A stretch of 35,031 bases of DNA from Dactylosporangium sp. AC04546 (lineage in GTDB: Bacteria; Actinomycetota; Actinomycetes; Mycobacteriales; Micromonosporaceae). Of this stretch, positions 22,733-30,001 are shown piece after piece. Below the pieces are notes generated by a model. That model saw only the letters and a list, made by a program, of their open reading frames with translations, was not told the DNA's origin and searched no databases. A program made the translations under genes and the position numbers. Location of the stretch: the NCBI RefSeq assembly GCF_022095675.1, contig NZ_JAHYSG010000122.1, forward strand, positions 1 to 35,031, written 5' to 3'. How positions within the stretch are numbered: the first letter of the stretch is position 1; each line of letters opens with the position of its first letter.

Positions 22733-24022
22733 CTAGCGTGGTGTGGACACTTCCACTCCTACGTCAATCGTCCCCTCCCCCGAATCGACAACACGGCCAA
22801 AGAATTTTTTCGAGCCGACGTAGAGCAGTGCCCCGGCGGCCATGACCAGCGTCCCGACGACGTACCACCCGGTGAGCACGAGCAGCGCGACCGACGCCGC
22901 CAGGGACACCCAGGCGCAGCCGCGGGCGAGGGAGCGGCGGGGCAGCAGGCGGAGGGCGGCGGCCGAGCCCATGAGGTACACGAGGACGAAGCTCCCGCTC
23001 GTGAGCAGGACGAGGGGCCGGGTGCCGGTCCCGGTCAGCGCCACCAGCAGCATCGACACCCCGCCGAGGCCGGCGACCACCGCGAGGCTGCGGCGGGGCA
23101 CCTCGCCGGCGCCCGAGCCGCGGGCGAACCACGCCGGCAGCGCGCCGTCGCGGCCGAGGGCGGCGCCGAGCTTGGCCGCTCCCGCATAGTAGGCGTTCAT
23201 CGTACCGAGGGTGAGCAGCACGGCCGCCCCGGCGGCGATGACCCGGACCTGCCCGCCGGTCCCCCGCGCCAGCAGCTCCGCGAGGGGCGCGTCGGACGTC
23301 GCGGCCGGTCCCAGGACCAGGATGCTGGCGGCGGCGATGCCCAGGTAGAGCACGCCGACGACGAGCAGCGCGATCGCGGTGGCCCGGGGCAGGTCGCGGG
23401 CCGGGTTGCGGAAGTCGGCGGCGAGCGACGTGACCGCCTCCCAGCCGGCGAAGCCCCAGACGAGCACCGCGGCAGCCGAGCCGACCGCCCACCAGCCGTG
23501 CGGCGCGAACGGGTGCAGGTTGGCCGGGTCGGCGTGCGGCAGGGCGGTGCCGGTGGCGGTGACGAGCAGCGTGATGAGCAGGGCGGCCAGGCCGAGCTGG
23601 AGCTTCCCGGAGATCCGCACGCCGCCCAGGTTGCCGGCGGTGACGATGACCATGAGCCCGACGGCGGTGGCGAGGACGGTGGGGGTGCCGCCGCCGAGCG
23701 CCGCCGCCACGTACGCGCCGCCGAACAGCGCGGCGGCCGGGGCGCCGACCGGGACGGCGAAGAAGAACGACCAGCCCACGACCGCCGCCGCCCGGTCACC
23801 GAACGCCCGGCGCACGTAGGTGGCCACGCCGCCCGAGTCGGGGTGGCGGGCACCGAGCGCGGCGAAGGTCGCGGCGAGCGGGATCGACAGCAGGACCAGC
23901 GCGCCCCACGCGAGCAGCGACGCGGGCCCGGCCGTCTGCGCGGCGAGCGCCGGCAGCGCGATCACCCCGGTCCCGAGCACGGCGCCGATCGAGAGCGCCG
24001 CACCTTGTGGCACAGTCATCAT
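22733..24022 (-). CDS. APC-family amino acid permease
   Basis: A 429-aa membrane protein with about 12 helices of the amino acid-polyamine-organocation superfamily. Helix 1 has the unwound GAVLGTGVIALPALA substrate site, and helix 6 the WGFAGWEAVTSLAADFRNPARDLPRA segment typical of this group. ATG 24022 (or 24019) follows AGGA on the minus strand. It probably imports or exchanges an amino acid. It diverges from a GlxA-type regulator across 71 bp with a shared operator-like site. Its stop is only 10 nt from the DGPF start, so it may be co-transcribed with the ECF42 pair, an unusual addition. Specificity cannot be read from sequence. Confidence 0.9.
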   Translation of the reverse strand: MMTVPQGAALSIGAVLGTGVIALPALAAQTAGPASLLAWGALVLLSIPLAATFAALGARHPDSGGVATYVRRAFGDRAAAVVGWSFFFAVPVGAPAAALFGGAYVAAALGGGTPTVLATAVGLMVIVTAGNLGGVRISGKLQLGLAALLITLLVTATGTALPHADPANLHPFAPHGWWAVGSAAAVLVWGFAGWEAVTSLAADFRNPARDLPRATAIALLVVGVLYLGIAAASILVLGPAATSDAPLAELLARGTGGQVRVIAAGAAVLLTLGTMNAYYAGAAKLGAALGRDGALPAWFARGSGAGEVPRRSLAVVAGLGGVSMLLVALTGTGTRPLVLLTSGSFVLVYLMGSAAALRLLPRRSLARGCAWVSLAASVALLVLTGWYVVGTLVMAAGALLYVGSKKFFGRVVDSGEGTIDVGVEVSTPR

Positions 24023-24059
24023 GATCCTGATTCTTCAGCGGTACCGTGGAATCTTCGAG

Positions 24060-24087
24060 TGGCAGGAATGCCAACGTGCGATAGATT
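24060..24087. promoter_or_regulatory. Operator and promoter between permease and glxA-like gene
   Basis: TGGCA-GGAA-TGCCA (24060-24073) is a perfect inverted repeat. Its TGGCAGGAAT half matches 9 of 10 positions of the AdpA consensus TGGCSNGWWY, from memory; AdpA belongs to the same DJ-1/AraC architecture as the gene at 24094. A TAGATT -10 (24082-24087) lies 6 bp before that gene's ATG (leaderless layout), and the palindrome covers its -35 region. Confidence 0.5.
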
Positions 24088-24093
24088 CGTGCC

Positions 24094-25047
24094 ATGGCGC
24101 CGCACGTCGTGGGCGTGGCCGTCACCGAGGACATGCCGGTGTTCGAGCTCGCCGTCCCCTGCGAGGTCTTCGGCATCGACCGGGCCGACCTCGCCGACCC
24201 GTGGTACGAGCTGCGTTTCGCCGCCGTCGAGCCGGGCCGCCACGCGGCGCGCTCCGGGCTCACCGTCGACGCGCCGCACCCGATCGCGTCGCTCGCCGAC
24301 GCCGACACGGTCCTGCTGCCGGCGTTCGCCCGGGCCAGGCAGATCGAGCCGCCCGACGAGCTGGTCCGCACGGTGCGCAAGGCGTACGAGAACGGCCGGC
24401 GGATCGTCGCCATCTGCACCGGCGCGTACGTGCTGGCCGCGGCCGGGCTGCTCGACGGGCGCCGGGCGACGACGCACTGGATGAACGCGTTCGACTTCGC
24501 GCAGCGCTACCCGGCGGTGACGTTCGACCCCGACGTGCTCTACACGTCAGACGGCAACATCTTCACGTCGGCGGGCACGGGCGCGGCCGTCGACCTGTGC
24601 CTGCACCTGGTCCGGCTCGACCACGGTGCCGCGGTCGCCAACGAGGTGGCCCGGCGGATGGTGGTGCCGCCGCACCGCGACGGCGGCCAGGCCCAGTTCG
24701 CGCACCCGCCGCGCCCGTTGCGCACGCACGGCGGGCTCGGCCCGGCCCTGGAGTGGGCCCGGCAGCGGCTCGACCAGCCACTGACCGTGGCCGACCTCGC
24801 CCGGGAGGCGCGGCAGAGCCCGCGCACGTTCGCCCGGCGGTTCCGCGAGGAGCTCGGCACCAGCCCGCTGCAGTGGCTGGTCGGACAGCGGGTCCGGCTG
24901 GCCCAGGAGCTGCTGGAGACGACCGACGACTCGATCGAGCGGATCGCCCACCGCACCGGCTTCGGCACCCCGGCCAACCTGCGGACCCACTTCGCCCGGC
25001 ACACCAGCGTGACCCCGACGACGTACCGCCAGGTGTTCCACCGCTAG
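24094..25047 (+). CDS. GlxA-type AraC-family regulator (DJ-1/PfpI plus HTH)
   Basis: A 317-aa two-domain regulator. Residues 1-175 form a DJ-1/PfpI (type 1 glutamine amidotransferase-like) fold with the nucleophile elbow AICTGAYVLAAAGLLDGR; C108 is present. Residues about 215-315 form an AraC double HTH (DLAREARQSPRTFARRFREE and IAHRTGFGTPANLRTHFARH, then TPTTYR). Proteins of this group include GlxA and AdpA. It is divergent from the APC permease, suggesting it controls it through the TGGCA/TGCCA site. ATG 24094 lies 6 bp after a -10 box. Its stop overlaps the stop of the convergent MetF-like gene. Ligand unknown. Confidence 0.9.
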   Translation: MAPHVVGVAVTEDMPVFELAVPCEVFGIDRADLADPWYELRFAAVEPGRHAARSGLTVDAPHPIASLADADTVLLPAFARARQIEPPDELVRTVRKAYENGRRIVAICTGAYVLAAAGLLDGRRATTHWMNAFDFAQRYPAVTFDPDVLYTSDGNIFTSAGTGAAVDLCLHLVRLDHGAAVANEVARRMVVPPHRDGGQAQFAHPPRPLRTHGGLGPALEWARQRLDQPLTVADLAREARQSPRTFARRFREELGTSPLQWLVGQRVRLAQELLETTDDSIERIAHRTGFGTPANLRTHFARHTSVTPTTYRQVFHR

Positions 25048-25808
25048 TTGAGCAGGTGCTCCAGCAGGAGCGCGACCTCGCGGTAGCGCGACACGGTCAC
25101 CAGGTGGACGCCGTCGAAGGCGCCGCTGTCGCGCAGCGCCGCGACCTGCGCGCAGGCCGCCTCGACGCCGGCCCGGCGGTCCGCCTCGACCCGCGCCACC
25201 AGGCCGGCCGGGATGTCGATGTCGGGGATCGTCGCCGCCAGCCGCCGGGCCATGTCGGCGCTGGCCAGGACCAGGACCCCGGCGTACACCGGCCGGTCGA
25301 TGCCGGCGGCGTCGCGCCAGCGCAGCAGGGCGTCCACGTCGAAGCTCATCTGCGCGAACACGAAGTCCGCCGCGCGCTTCCAGGCCGGCAGCGGGCGCAG
25401 CGCGGCGGCCACGCCGATGCGGGGCGGCGCGAACCCGGGCCGCTCCCCCATCGCGCGGGCCTGCTCGATCATCGTGCGGACGGTCAGTTCGCCGGTTCGC
25501 CCGCCCACGGTCGGCTTGTCGCCGTGGACGAACAGGAACTCCCCGACCCCGTACGCCGCCGCGGTGAGCATGTCCCGCTGGAACCCCAGCAGGTTGCGGT
25601 CGCGGGAGTTCAGGCAGGCGATGCTGCGCCCGCCCATCGCCGCCACCTCGTGCGCGACCGCGATGCTCGAAACCGTGGCGCGGCCGATGTGGTTGTCCGG
25701 GACCAGGAACGCGTGCGCGACCGGCGCGAGCACCCCGATCTGGTGCCGGACGTGGCGGATGTCGGGCCGCGTCGGCGGCTCGATCTCACAGATGACGTCG
25801 AAGGACAC
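25044..25808 (-). CDS. Short methylenetetrahydrofolate reductase-like protein
   Basis: A 254-aa TIM-barrel protein resembling MetF but shorter than the usual 290-300 aa. It begins MSFDVICEIEPPTRPD, which places the family's catalytic Glu at the end of strand 1, and has FLVPDNHIGRATVSSIAVAHEV, GEFLFVHGDKPTVG and FVFAQMSFDVDALLRW (the FxxxQxxFD flavin/folate segment). It should reduce methylene-tetrahydrofolate with FAD or perform a related one-carbon step. Loss of the C-terminal portion could mean a partner protein or altered cofactor. A 58-aa gene lies 10 nt upstream on the same strand. Its stop overlaps that of the GlxA-type gene. Confidence 0.8.
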   Translation of the reverse strand: MSFDVICEIEPPTRPDIRHVRHQIGVLAPVAHAFLVPDNHIGRATVSSIAVAHEVAAMGGRSIACLNSRDRNLLGFQRDMLTAAAYGVGEFLFVHGDKPTVGGRTGELTVRTMIEQARAMGERPGFAPPRIGVAAALRPLPAWKRAADFVFAQMSFDVDALLRWRDAAGIDRPVYAGVLVLASADMARRLAATIPDIDIPAGLVARVEADRRAGVEAACAQVAALRDSGAFDGVHLVTVSRYREVALLLEHLLN

Positions 25809-25818
25809 GGCTTGCGGT

Positions 25819-25995
25819 TCAGCAGGGGATCAGCTCCGAGCGGCGGACCCGGACGCGGGTGCCGTCGGTCAGGGTCACCTCGACCCGCCCGGCCGGATCC
25901 GTGTCGCCGAACGCGTAGATCTCCTTGCCCGCGTGCTCCGCGAGGTCACCCCCGGCCGGCCGCAGGACCCACTTCAATTCCGGCGATCTGCCCAT
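25819..25995 (-). CDS. Small basic protein of unknown function (58 aa)
   Basis: A 58-aa protein starting MGRSPELKWVLRP, with a central AGKEIYAFGD and a C-terminal beta-rich RVEVTLTDGTRVRVRRSELIPC. ATG 25995 has a good GGGGTGGG ribosome site. The gene ends 10 nt before the MetF-like start, so the two probably form an operon. The alternating hydrophobic and charged pattern suggests a small beta barrel or SH3-like fold. The single terminal Cys is notable. I do not recognise a named family, so no function is assigned. Confidence 0.6.
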   Translation of the reverse strand: MGRSPELKWVLRPAGGDLAEHAGKEIYAFGDTDPAGRVEVTLTDGTRVRVRRSELIPC

Positions 25996-26123
25996 TTCGC
26001 CCACCCCCTCGGCCGACAACGGTAGGCGCTGGGAGACGTCTGGCGCCGCCGAACCGCCGGGCGCGCACCCTTGTGGGTGAGCCGCCACTTTCCGGACGCC
26101 GTGGCCTCCTGACGTCGCCGGAC

Positions 26124-26184
26124 GGGCTCCGGGACCGCGCCCGACCACCATGGCCCGAGGCGGTCGGGCGCGGACCCGGAGCCC
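26124..26184. repeat. Long inverted repeat with 23-bp arms
   Basis: The left arm (26124-26146, starting GGGCTCCGGG) and right arm (26162-26184, ending CCCGGAGCCC) are reverse complements except for one central A-A mismatch, around a 15-nt loop. It lies between the sigma-factor stop (26259) and the small-protein start (25995), both on the minus strand, so it may terminate sigma transcription. It is far longer than a normal terminator. Confidence 0.85.
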
Positions 26185-26203
26185 GCTCTCCCGCGAAGAC
26201 GTC

Positions 26204-26230
26204 GGTCGATCCACGCGGGGTAGATCGACC
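26204..26230. repeat. Second inverted repeat downstream of sigma gene
   Basis: GGTCGATC (26204-26211) and GATCGACC (26223-26230) flank 11 bp. Arms extend imperfectly to about 11 bp (GTCGGTCGATC with GATCGACCAAC). It could be a minor terminator for the sigma gene or part of the same element as 26124-26184. Confidence 0.6.
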
Positions 26231-26258
26231 AACGCCAACGCAGGGGCCGCGCGAGCCG

Positions 26259-27074
26259 TCAGTCGCGGACCAGCTGCTCACGAAGGCTGCTCAGCGCCCC
26301 GGCCAGCAGGCGGGACACGTGCATCTGCGAGATGCCCAGCTCGGCCGCGATCTGCGACTGGGTCAGGTTGCCGTGGAAGCGCATCGCGATGATCTTCTGC
26401 TCGCGCTGCGGCAGGCGGGCCAGCAGCGGGCGCAGCGCCTCGCGGTTCTCCACGTTGCGCAGGTCCTCGTCCTCGCCGCCGAGCAGGTCGCCGAGGCCGT
26501 TGGCGCCGGCGTCGCCCCCGTCGCCGACCGGGGCGTCGAGCGACAGCGCGCGGTACGCCTGACCGCACTCAAGACCCTCGATGACCTCCTCTTCGGAGAC
26601 GTTCAGCCGCTCCGCCAGGTCGGCCACCGTCGGGGACCGGCCGAGATCCTGCGCGAGGTCGCTGGTGACCTTGCTGATCTCCAGGCGGAGCTCCTGCAGG
26701 CGGCGCGGGACCCGGACGTCCCAGCCCTTGTCCCGGAAGTGCCGCTTGAGCTCGCCGACGATCATGGGGATCGCGTAGCTGGTGAACGCCGCGCCACGCG
26801 CCGGGTCGAAGCCGTCCACCGACTTGATCAGGCCCAGGTTCGCGACCTGGACCAGGTCGTCGAACTGCTCGCCGCGGTTGCGGAAGCGGCGGGCCAGGTA
26901 CTCGGCGAGCGGGATGTACAGCTCGATGAGCCGCGCCCGGGCCCGCGCCCGGTCGGCACCGGCGGGGAGGTCGGCCATCAGCGACAGGAGGGCCTTGGCC
27001 TGCGCGTCGTTCTCCCGGTGGCGGGACGGAGCGGGGGCAGCGGATACCGCGGAAACAGACATATCGACAGTCAC
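26259..27074 (-). CDS. SigB/SigF-type alternative sigma factor
   Basis: A 271-aa sigma-70 group 3 factor of the stress and differentiation class. Region 2 (EQFDDLVQVANLGLIKSV, then FTSYAIPMIVGELKRHFRD) recognises the -10. Region 3 includes VPRRLQELRLEISKV, and region 4 is LPQREQKIIAMRFHGNLTQ with HTH IAAELGISQMHVSRLL for the -35. The N-terminus before region 2 is about 40 Ala/Ser-rich residues. GTG 27074 is chosen because AAAGG lies 9 nt before it; ATG 27062 has no ribosome site. There is no anti-sigma or anti-anti-sigma gene adjacent, unlike Bacillus sigB, so its partner-switching proteins must be encoded elsewhere. Confidence 0.9.
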   Translation of the reverse strand: MTVDMSVSAVSAAPAPSRHRENDAQAKALLSLMADLPAGADRARARARLIELYIPLAEYLARRFRNRGEQFDDLVQVANLGLIKSVDGFDPARGAAFTSYAIPMIVGELKRHFRDKGWDVRVPRRLQELRLEISKVTSDLAQDLGRSPTVADLAERLNVSEEEVIEGLECGQAYRALSLDAPVGDGGDAGANGLGDLLGGEDEDLRNVENREALRPLLARLPQREQKIIAMRFHGNLTQSQIAAELGISQMHVSRLLAGALSSLREQLVRD

Positions 27075-27376
27075 GACCAACAGCCTTTCGATCGGTGCCA
27101 CGACGCACGCCGAGACGGCACGGCAAGCGCGACAAGGGGGTTTCGGCACTGGACGAGCGGGCACCTCAATGAGGGAGAGGGCAGGCTCGCGCGGAATGCG
27201 GTCCGAAAGGGCGCCCGTGTCTTGAGCACCAGACCTGCGCTGTCGCCACCTTGCGGTCGGCCGCCGTTGCTGGACGGCCCCGCACCAATGGGGGCGACAG
27301 ATCCGACTCTACAAGAGATTGCCGCATGACAAAAGTCGTGCCAGCGCGGCGCGCCGCCAGGCCCTAGTGTGGCCCC
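27075..27376. promoter_or_regulatory. Divergent promoter region between sigma factor and DUF574 gene
   Basis: This 302-bp gap holds both promoters. TAGTGT at 27365-27370 is a -10 box ending 6 bp before the DUF574 ATG, so that transcript is probably leaderless. For the sigma gene, AAAGG near 27084-27088 (minus strand) is its ribosome site, but I could not identify a clear promoter. I see no gene inside. Confidence 0.5.
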
Positions 27377-28165
27377 ATGACCGGAAGCGGCAGGATCGAC
27401 TCGAACATCCCGAACGTCGCCCGGATGTACGACTACTATCTCGGCGGCTATCACAACTTCGCCGTCGACCGGGAGGCCGCGGAGAAGGTCCTGGCGATCT
27501 TCCCCGACACCCCGGCGGCCGCCCGCACGAACCGGCGCTTCCTCCAGCGCGCCGTGCGGTACCTCGCCGAGGAGGCCGGCATCCGCCAGTTCCTCGACAT
27601 CGGCGCCGGCCTGCCGACCCAGGGCAACGTGCACGAGGTCGCGCCGGCGGGCTGCAAGGTCGTCTACGTCGACAACGACCCGGTCGCCGTCGCCCAGGCC
27701 CGCACGCTCGTCGAGGACCTGCCCGACGTCTCCGTCGCCCTCGCCGACCTCCGCGACCCCGACGGCCTGCTCGCCGACCCGCACGTGTGCGGCCACCTCG
27801 ACCTCACCGAGCCGGTCGCGATCCTGATGGTGTCGCTGCTGCACTTCGTGCCCGACGACGCCAAGCCCGGGCGGCTGATCGCGCAACTGCGCGACGCGAC
27901 CGCTCCCGGCAGCCACCTGGTGGTGTCGCACCTGACCCTCGACGGTGTCGCGGAGGCCCCGGCGAGACAGGGCCAGGAGGTGTACCGCAGCTCGACCGCG
28001 CCCATCGTCCCGCGCACCCGCACCGACATCCTGCGCCTGTTCGAGGGCTACGACCTCGTGGAGCCCGGCCTGGTCTGGCTCGGCGAGTGGCGGCCCGACG
28101 CGCCCGGCGGCCCGGAGGAGGTCTCGCACGGCTACGGCGGGGTGGGCATGCGGCCCAAGTACTGA
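27377..28165 (+). CDS. DUF574 SAM-dependent methyltransferase
   Basis: A 262-aa protein of the actinobacteria-specific DUF574/Methyltransf_19 family. The N-terminal hallmark NVARMYDYYLGGYHNFAVDR is at residues 13-32. The SAM-binding glycine loop is FLDIGAGLPTQGNVHEVA (about 75-92), the acidic strand-2 end is VVYVDNDPVAVAQAR, and the motif IV region is ILMVSLLHFVPDD. Substrates of this large family are mostly unknown, often small molecules of secondary metabolism. ATG 27377 follows a TAGTGT -10 by 6 bp. It stands alone, divergent from the sigma factor gene, which may or may not control it. Confidence 0.9.
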   Translation: MTGSGRIDSNIPNVARMYDYYLGGYHNFAVDREAAEKVLAIFPDTPAAARTNRRFLQRAVRYLAEEAGIRQFLDIGAGLPTQGNVHEVAPAGCKVVYVDNDPVAVAQARTLVEDLPDVSVALADLRDPDGLLADPHVCGHLDLTEPVAILMVSLLHFVPDDAKPGRLIAQLRDATAPGSHLVVSHLTLDGVAEAPARQGQEVYRSSTAPIVPRTRTDILRLFEGYDLVEPGLVWLGEWRPDAPGGPEEVSHGYGGVGMRPKY

Positions 28166-28304
28166 CATTCGTCGCCGCAAGCCCGGCGGATGGGTCGTTG
28201 ACGGCAACCTCACAGTGACCCGTCATCCCGTGCGGTAGCTCCGAAGTCCTCGCGTCAGGCGGTTCGACAGCCCGGATCGCCTCCGATGTGGGAGGACCAC
28301 GAGC

Positions 28305-29933
28305 ATGCGCACTCCAACCCGAGCCGGCCAGTGGCGAGCAGTCAGAGCCACGGCCGCCGCGGTGGTCGCGGCCGGTGTCGCGTTCGTCGGCCTGGGGCCG
28401 GCCACGTCAGCGGCGTCCAGCCACCGCGAGGCACCGCTCGTCGCGGCCGACCCGGCCGTCGACAACACCGACCTCTACGCGTTCGTCAGCCCCGAGCGCG
28501 CCGGCTACGTCACGTTCATCGCGAACTGGCAGCCGTTCGAGGAGCCCAACGGCGGCCCGAACTTCTACCCGTTCGCGACGGACGCCGTGTACAACATCAA
28601 CGTCGACAGCGACGGTGACGCCAGGGCCGACGCCGTGTTCCGGTGGACGTTCCAGAACGTCGACAAGCGCGGCGGCAACACGTTCCTGTACGCCAACGGC
28701 CCGGTCACCTCGCTCGACGACGAGAACCTGCTGTTCCGCCAGACGTACACCCTCGAGTCGTCGTTCCACGGCGAGCCGTTCAAGACGCGTGTCAAGGACG
28801 CCCCGGTCGCCCCGTCGCGGGTGGGCAAGGCGACCATGCCCGACTACGGCAAGCTGCGCAACGACGCCAACAAGCGGCTCCCCGGCGGCTGGAACGTCTA
28901 CGCCGGCCAGGCCGACGACCCGTTCTACCTCGACCTGCGGGTGTTCGACCTGCTGTACGGCGGGGACCTGAGCGAGACCGGGCAGGACACGCTCGCGGGG
29001 TACAACGTCAACACCATCGCCCTGCAGGTGCCCTTCTCCGACGTGGCGCTCAAGGGCGACGCGAAGCGCAACCCGGTCATCGGCGTCTGGACCACGACGG
29101 AGCGGGCCAGGACGCGGGTCACGGGCCAGACCTCGCCGGTCACCGGCGACAAGGTCCAGGTGTCGCGGCTGGGCAACCCGCTGGTCAACGAGGTGGTCGT
29201 CCCGGCGTCGCTGAAGGACGCGTTCAACTCGATCGACCCGTCCAAGGACGCCGACATCCCGGCCGTCGTCGCCCGCGTGACCGACCCGGAGCTGCCGAAG
29301 CTCATCGAGGCCATCTACAAGATCCCGGCCCCGGCGACCCCGCGCAACGACCTGGTCGAGATCTTCCTGACCGGTATCACCACGAAGGCGAACGGCCCGA
29401 TCAAGGCCGACCTCAACTCGCAGCTCAACAACGCCGACGTGGACCCGTCGAAGTTCCGCCCGTCGGAGATGCTGCGGCTGAACCTGAGCGTGCCGGTGAC
29501 CGCGCAGCCGAACCGGCTGGGTGTCCTCGCCGGTGACCTGCAGGGGTTCCCGAACGGGCGGCGGCTCACCGACGACGTCGTCGACATCTCGATCCAGGCG
29601 GTCGAGGGCGCGGCGCAGACCGGCAAGCTCGTCGACGCCCTGGCGACCGGCGACAAGGTCGACGCGAACGACAACGCGTTCGGCGCGGAGTTCCCGTACC
29701 TGGCCCTGCCGAACAGCGACGCGGTGAACAAGGGCGGCGGCACCGGTGGCGGCGCTCCCGCTCCCGCCGCGAGCGCTTCGGCGCAGGCCGCCAACCCGCA
29801 GACCACGCCGTCGGCCTTCGAGTCCGGCACGGGCATGACCGCCGTGGCGGTCGGCACCTCGGCCCTCGCGGCCGGCCTCGGGACCCTGATGTTCATCGGC
29901 TGGTGGCGGCGCCGCAACGCCGCCGGCCTCTAA
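28305..29933 (+). CDS. DUF4331 exported, membrane-anchored protein
   Basis: A 542-aa protein with an N-terminal signal (AVRATAAAVVAAGVAFVGLG, cut near TSAAS) followed directly by SHREAPLVAADPAVDNTDLY, the canonical DUF4331 opening. The domain runs to about residue 475 with RFTF-type strands and Asn/Asp-rich loops (NVDSDGDARAD looks like a Ca-binding loop). A Gly/Pro/Ala linker precedes one C-terminal helix (TSALAAGLGTLMFIGWW) and an RRRN stop-transfer, so it is anchored outside the membrane. GGGAGGA precedes ATG 28305. It leads a set with the TPR and NicO genes. The biochemical role of DUF4331 is unknown; metal or envelope function is inference. Confidence 0.88.
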   Translation: MRTPTRAGQWRAVRATAAAVVAAGVAFVGLGPATSAASSHREAPLVAADPAVDNTDLYAFVSPERAGYVTFIANWQPFEEPNGGPNFYPFATDAVYNINVDSDGDARADAVFRWTFQNVDKRGGNTFLYANGPVTSLDDENLLFRQTYTLESSFHGEPFKTRVKDAPVAPSRVGKATMPDYGKLRNDANKRLPGGWNVYAGQADDPFYLDLRVFDLLYGGDLSETGQDTLAGYNVNTIALQVPFSDVALKGDAKRNPVIGVWTTTERARTRVTGQTSPVTGDKVQVSRLGNPLVNEVVVPASLKDAFNSIDPSKDADIPAVVARVTDPELPKLIEAIYKIPAPATPRNDLVEIFLTGITTKANGPIKADLNSQLNNADVDPSKFRPSEMLRLNLSVPVTAQPNRLGVLAGDLQGFPNGRRLTDDVVDISIQAVEGAAQTGKLVDALATGDKVDANDNAFGAEFPYLALPNSDAVNKGGGTGGGAPAPAASASAQAANPQTTPSAFESGTGMTAVAVGTSALAAGLGTLMFIGWWRRRNAAGL

Positions 29934-29946
29934 CCCCTGCCCCTCG

Positions 29947-29975
29947 CCGGGCGGGTCCGCCGCGGACCCGCCCGG
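29947..29975. terminator. Hairpin between DUF4331 and TPR genes
   Basis: CCGGGCGGGTCCG (29947-29959) pairs perfectly with CGGACCCGCCCGG (29963-29975) over 13 bp with a 3-nt loop, 13 bp after the DUF4331 stop and 26 bp before the TPR start. It could be a terminator or attenuator that lowers expression of the two downstream genes relative to DUF4331. Confidence 0.6.
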
Positions 29976-30001
29976 CACACCCCGGACCTGAGGAGGATGC
30001 A

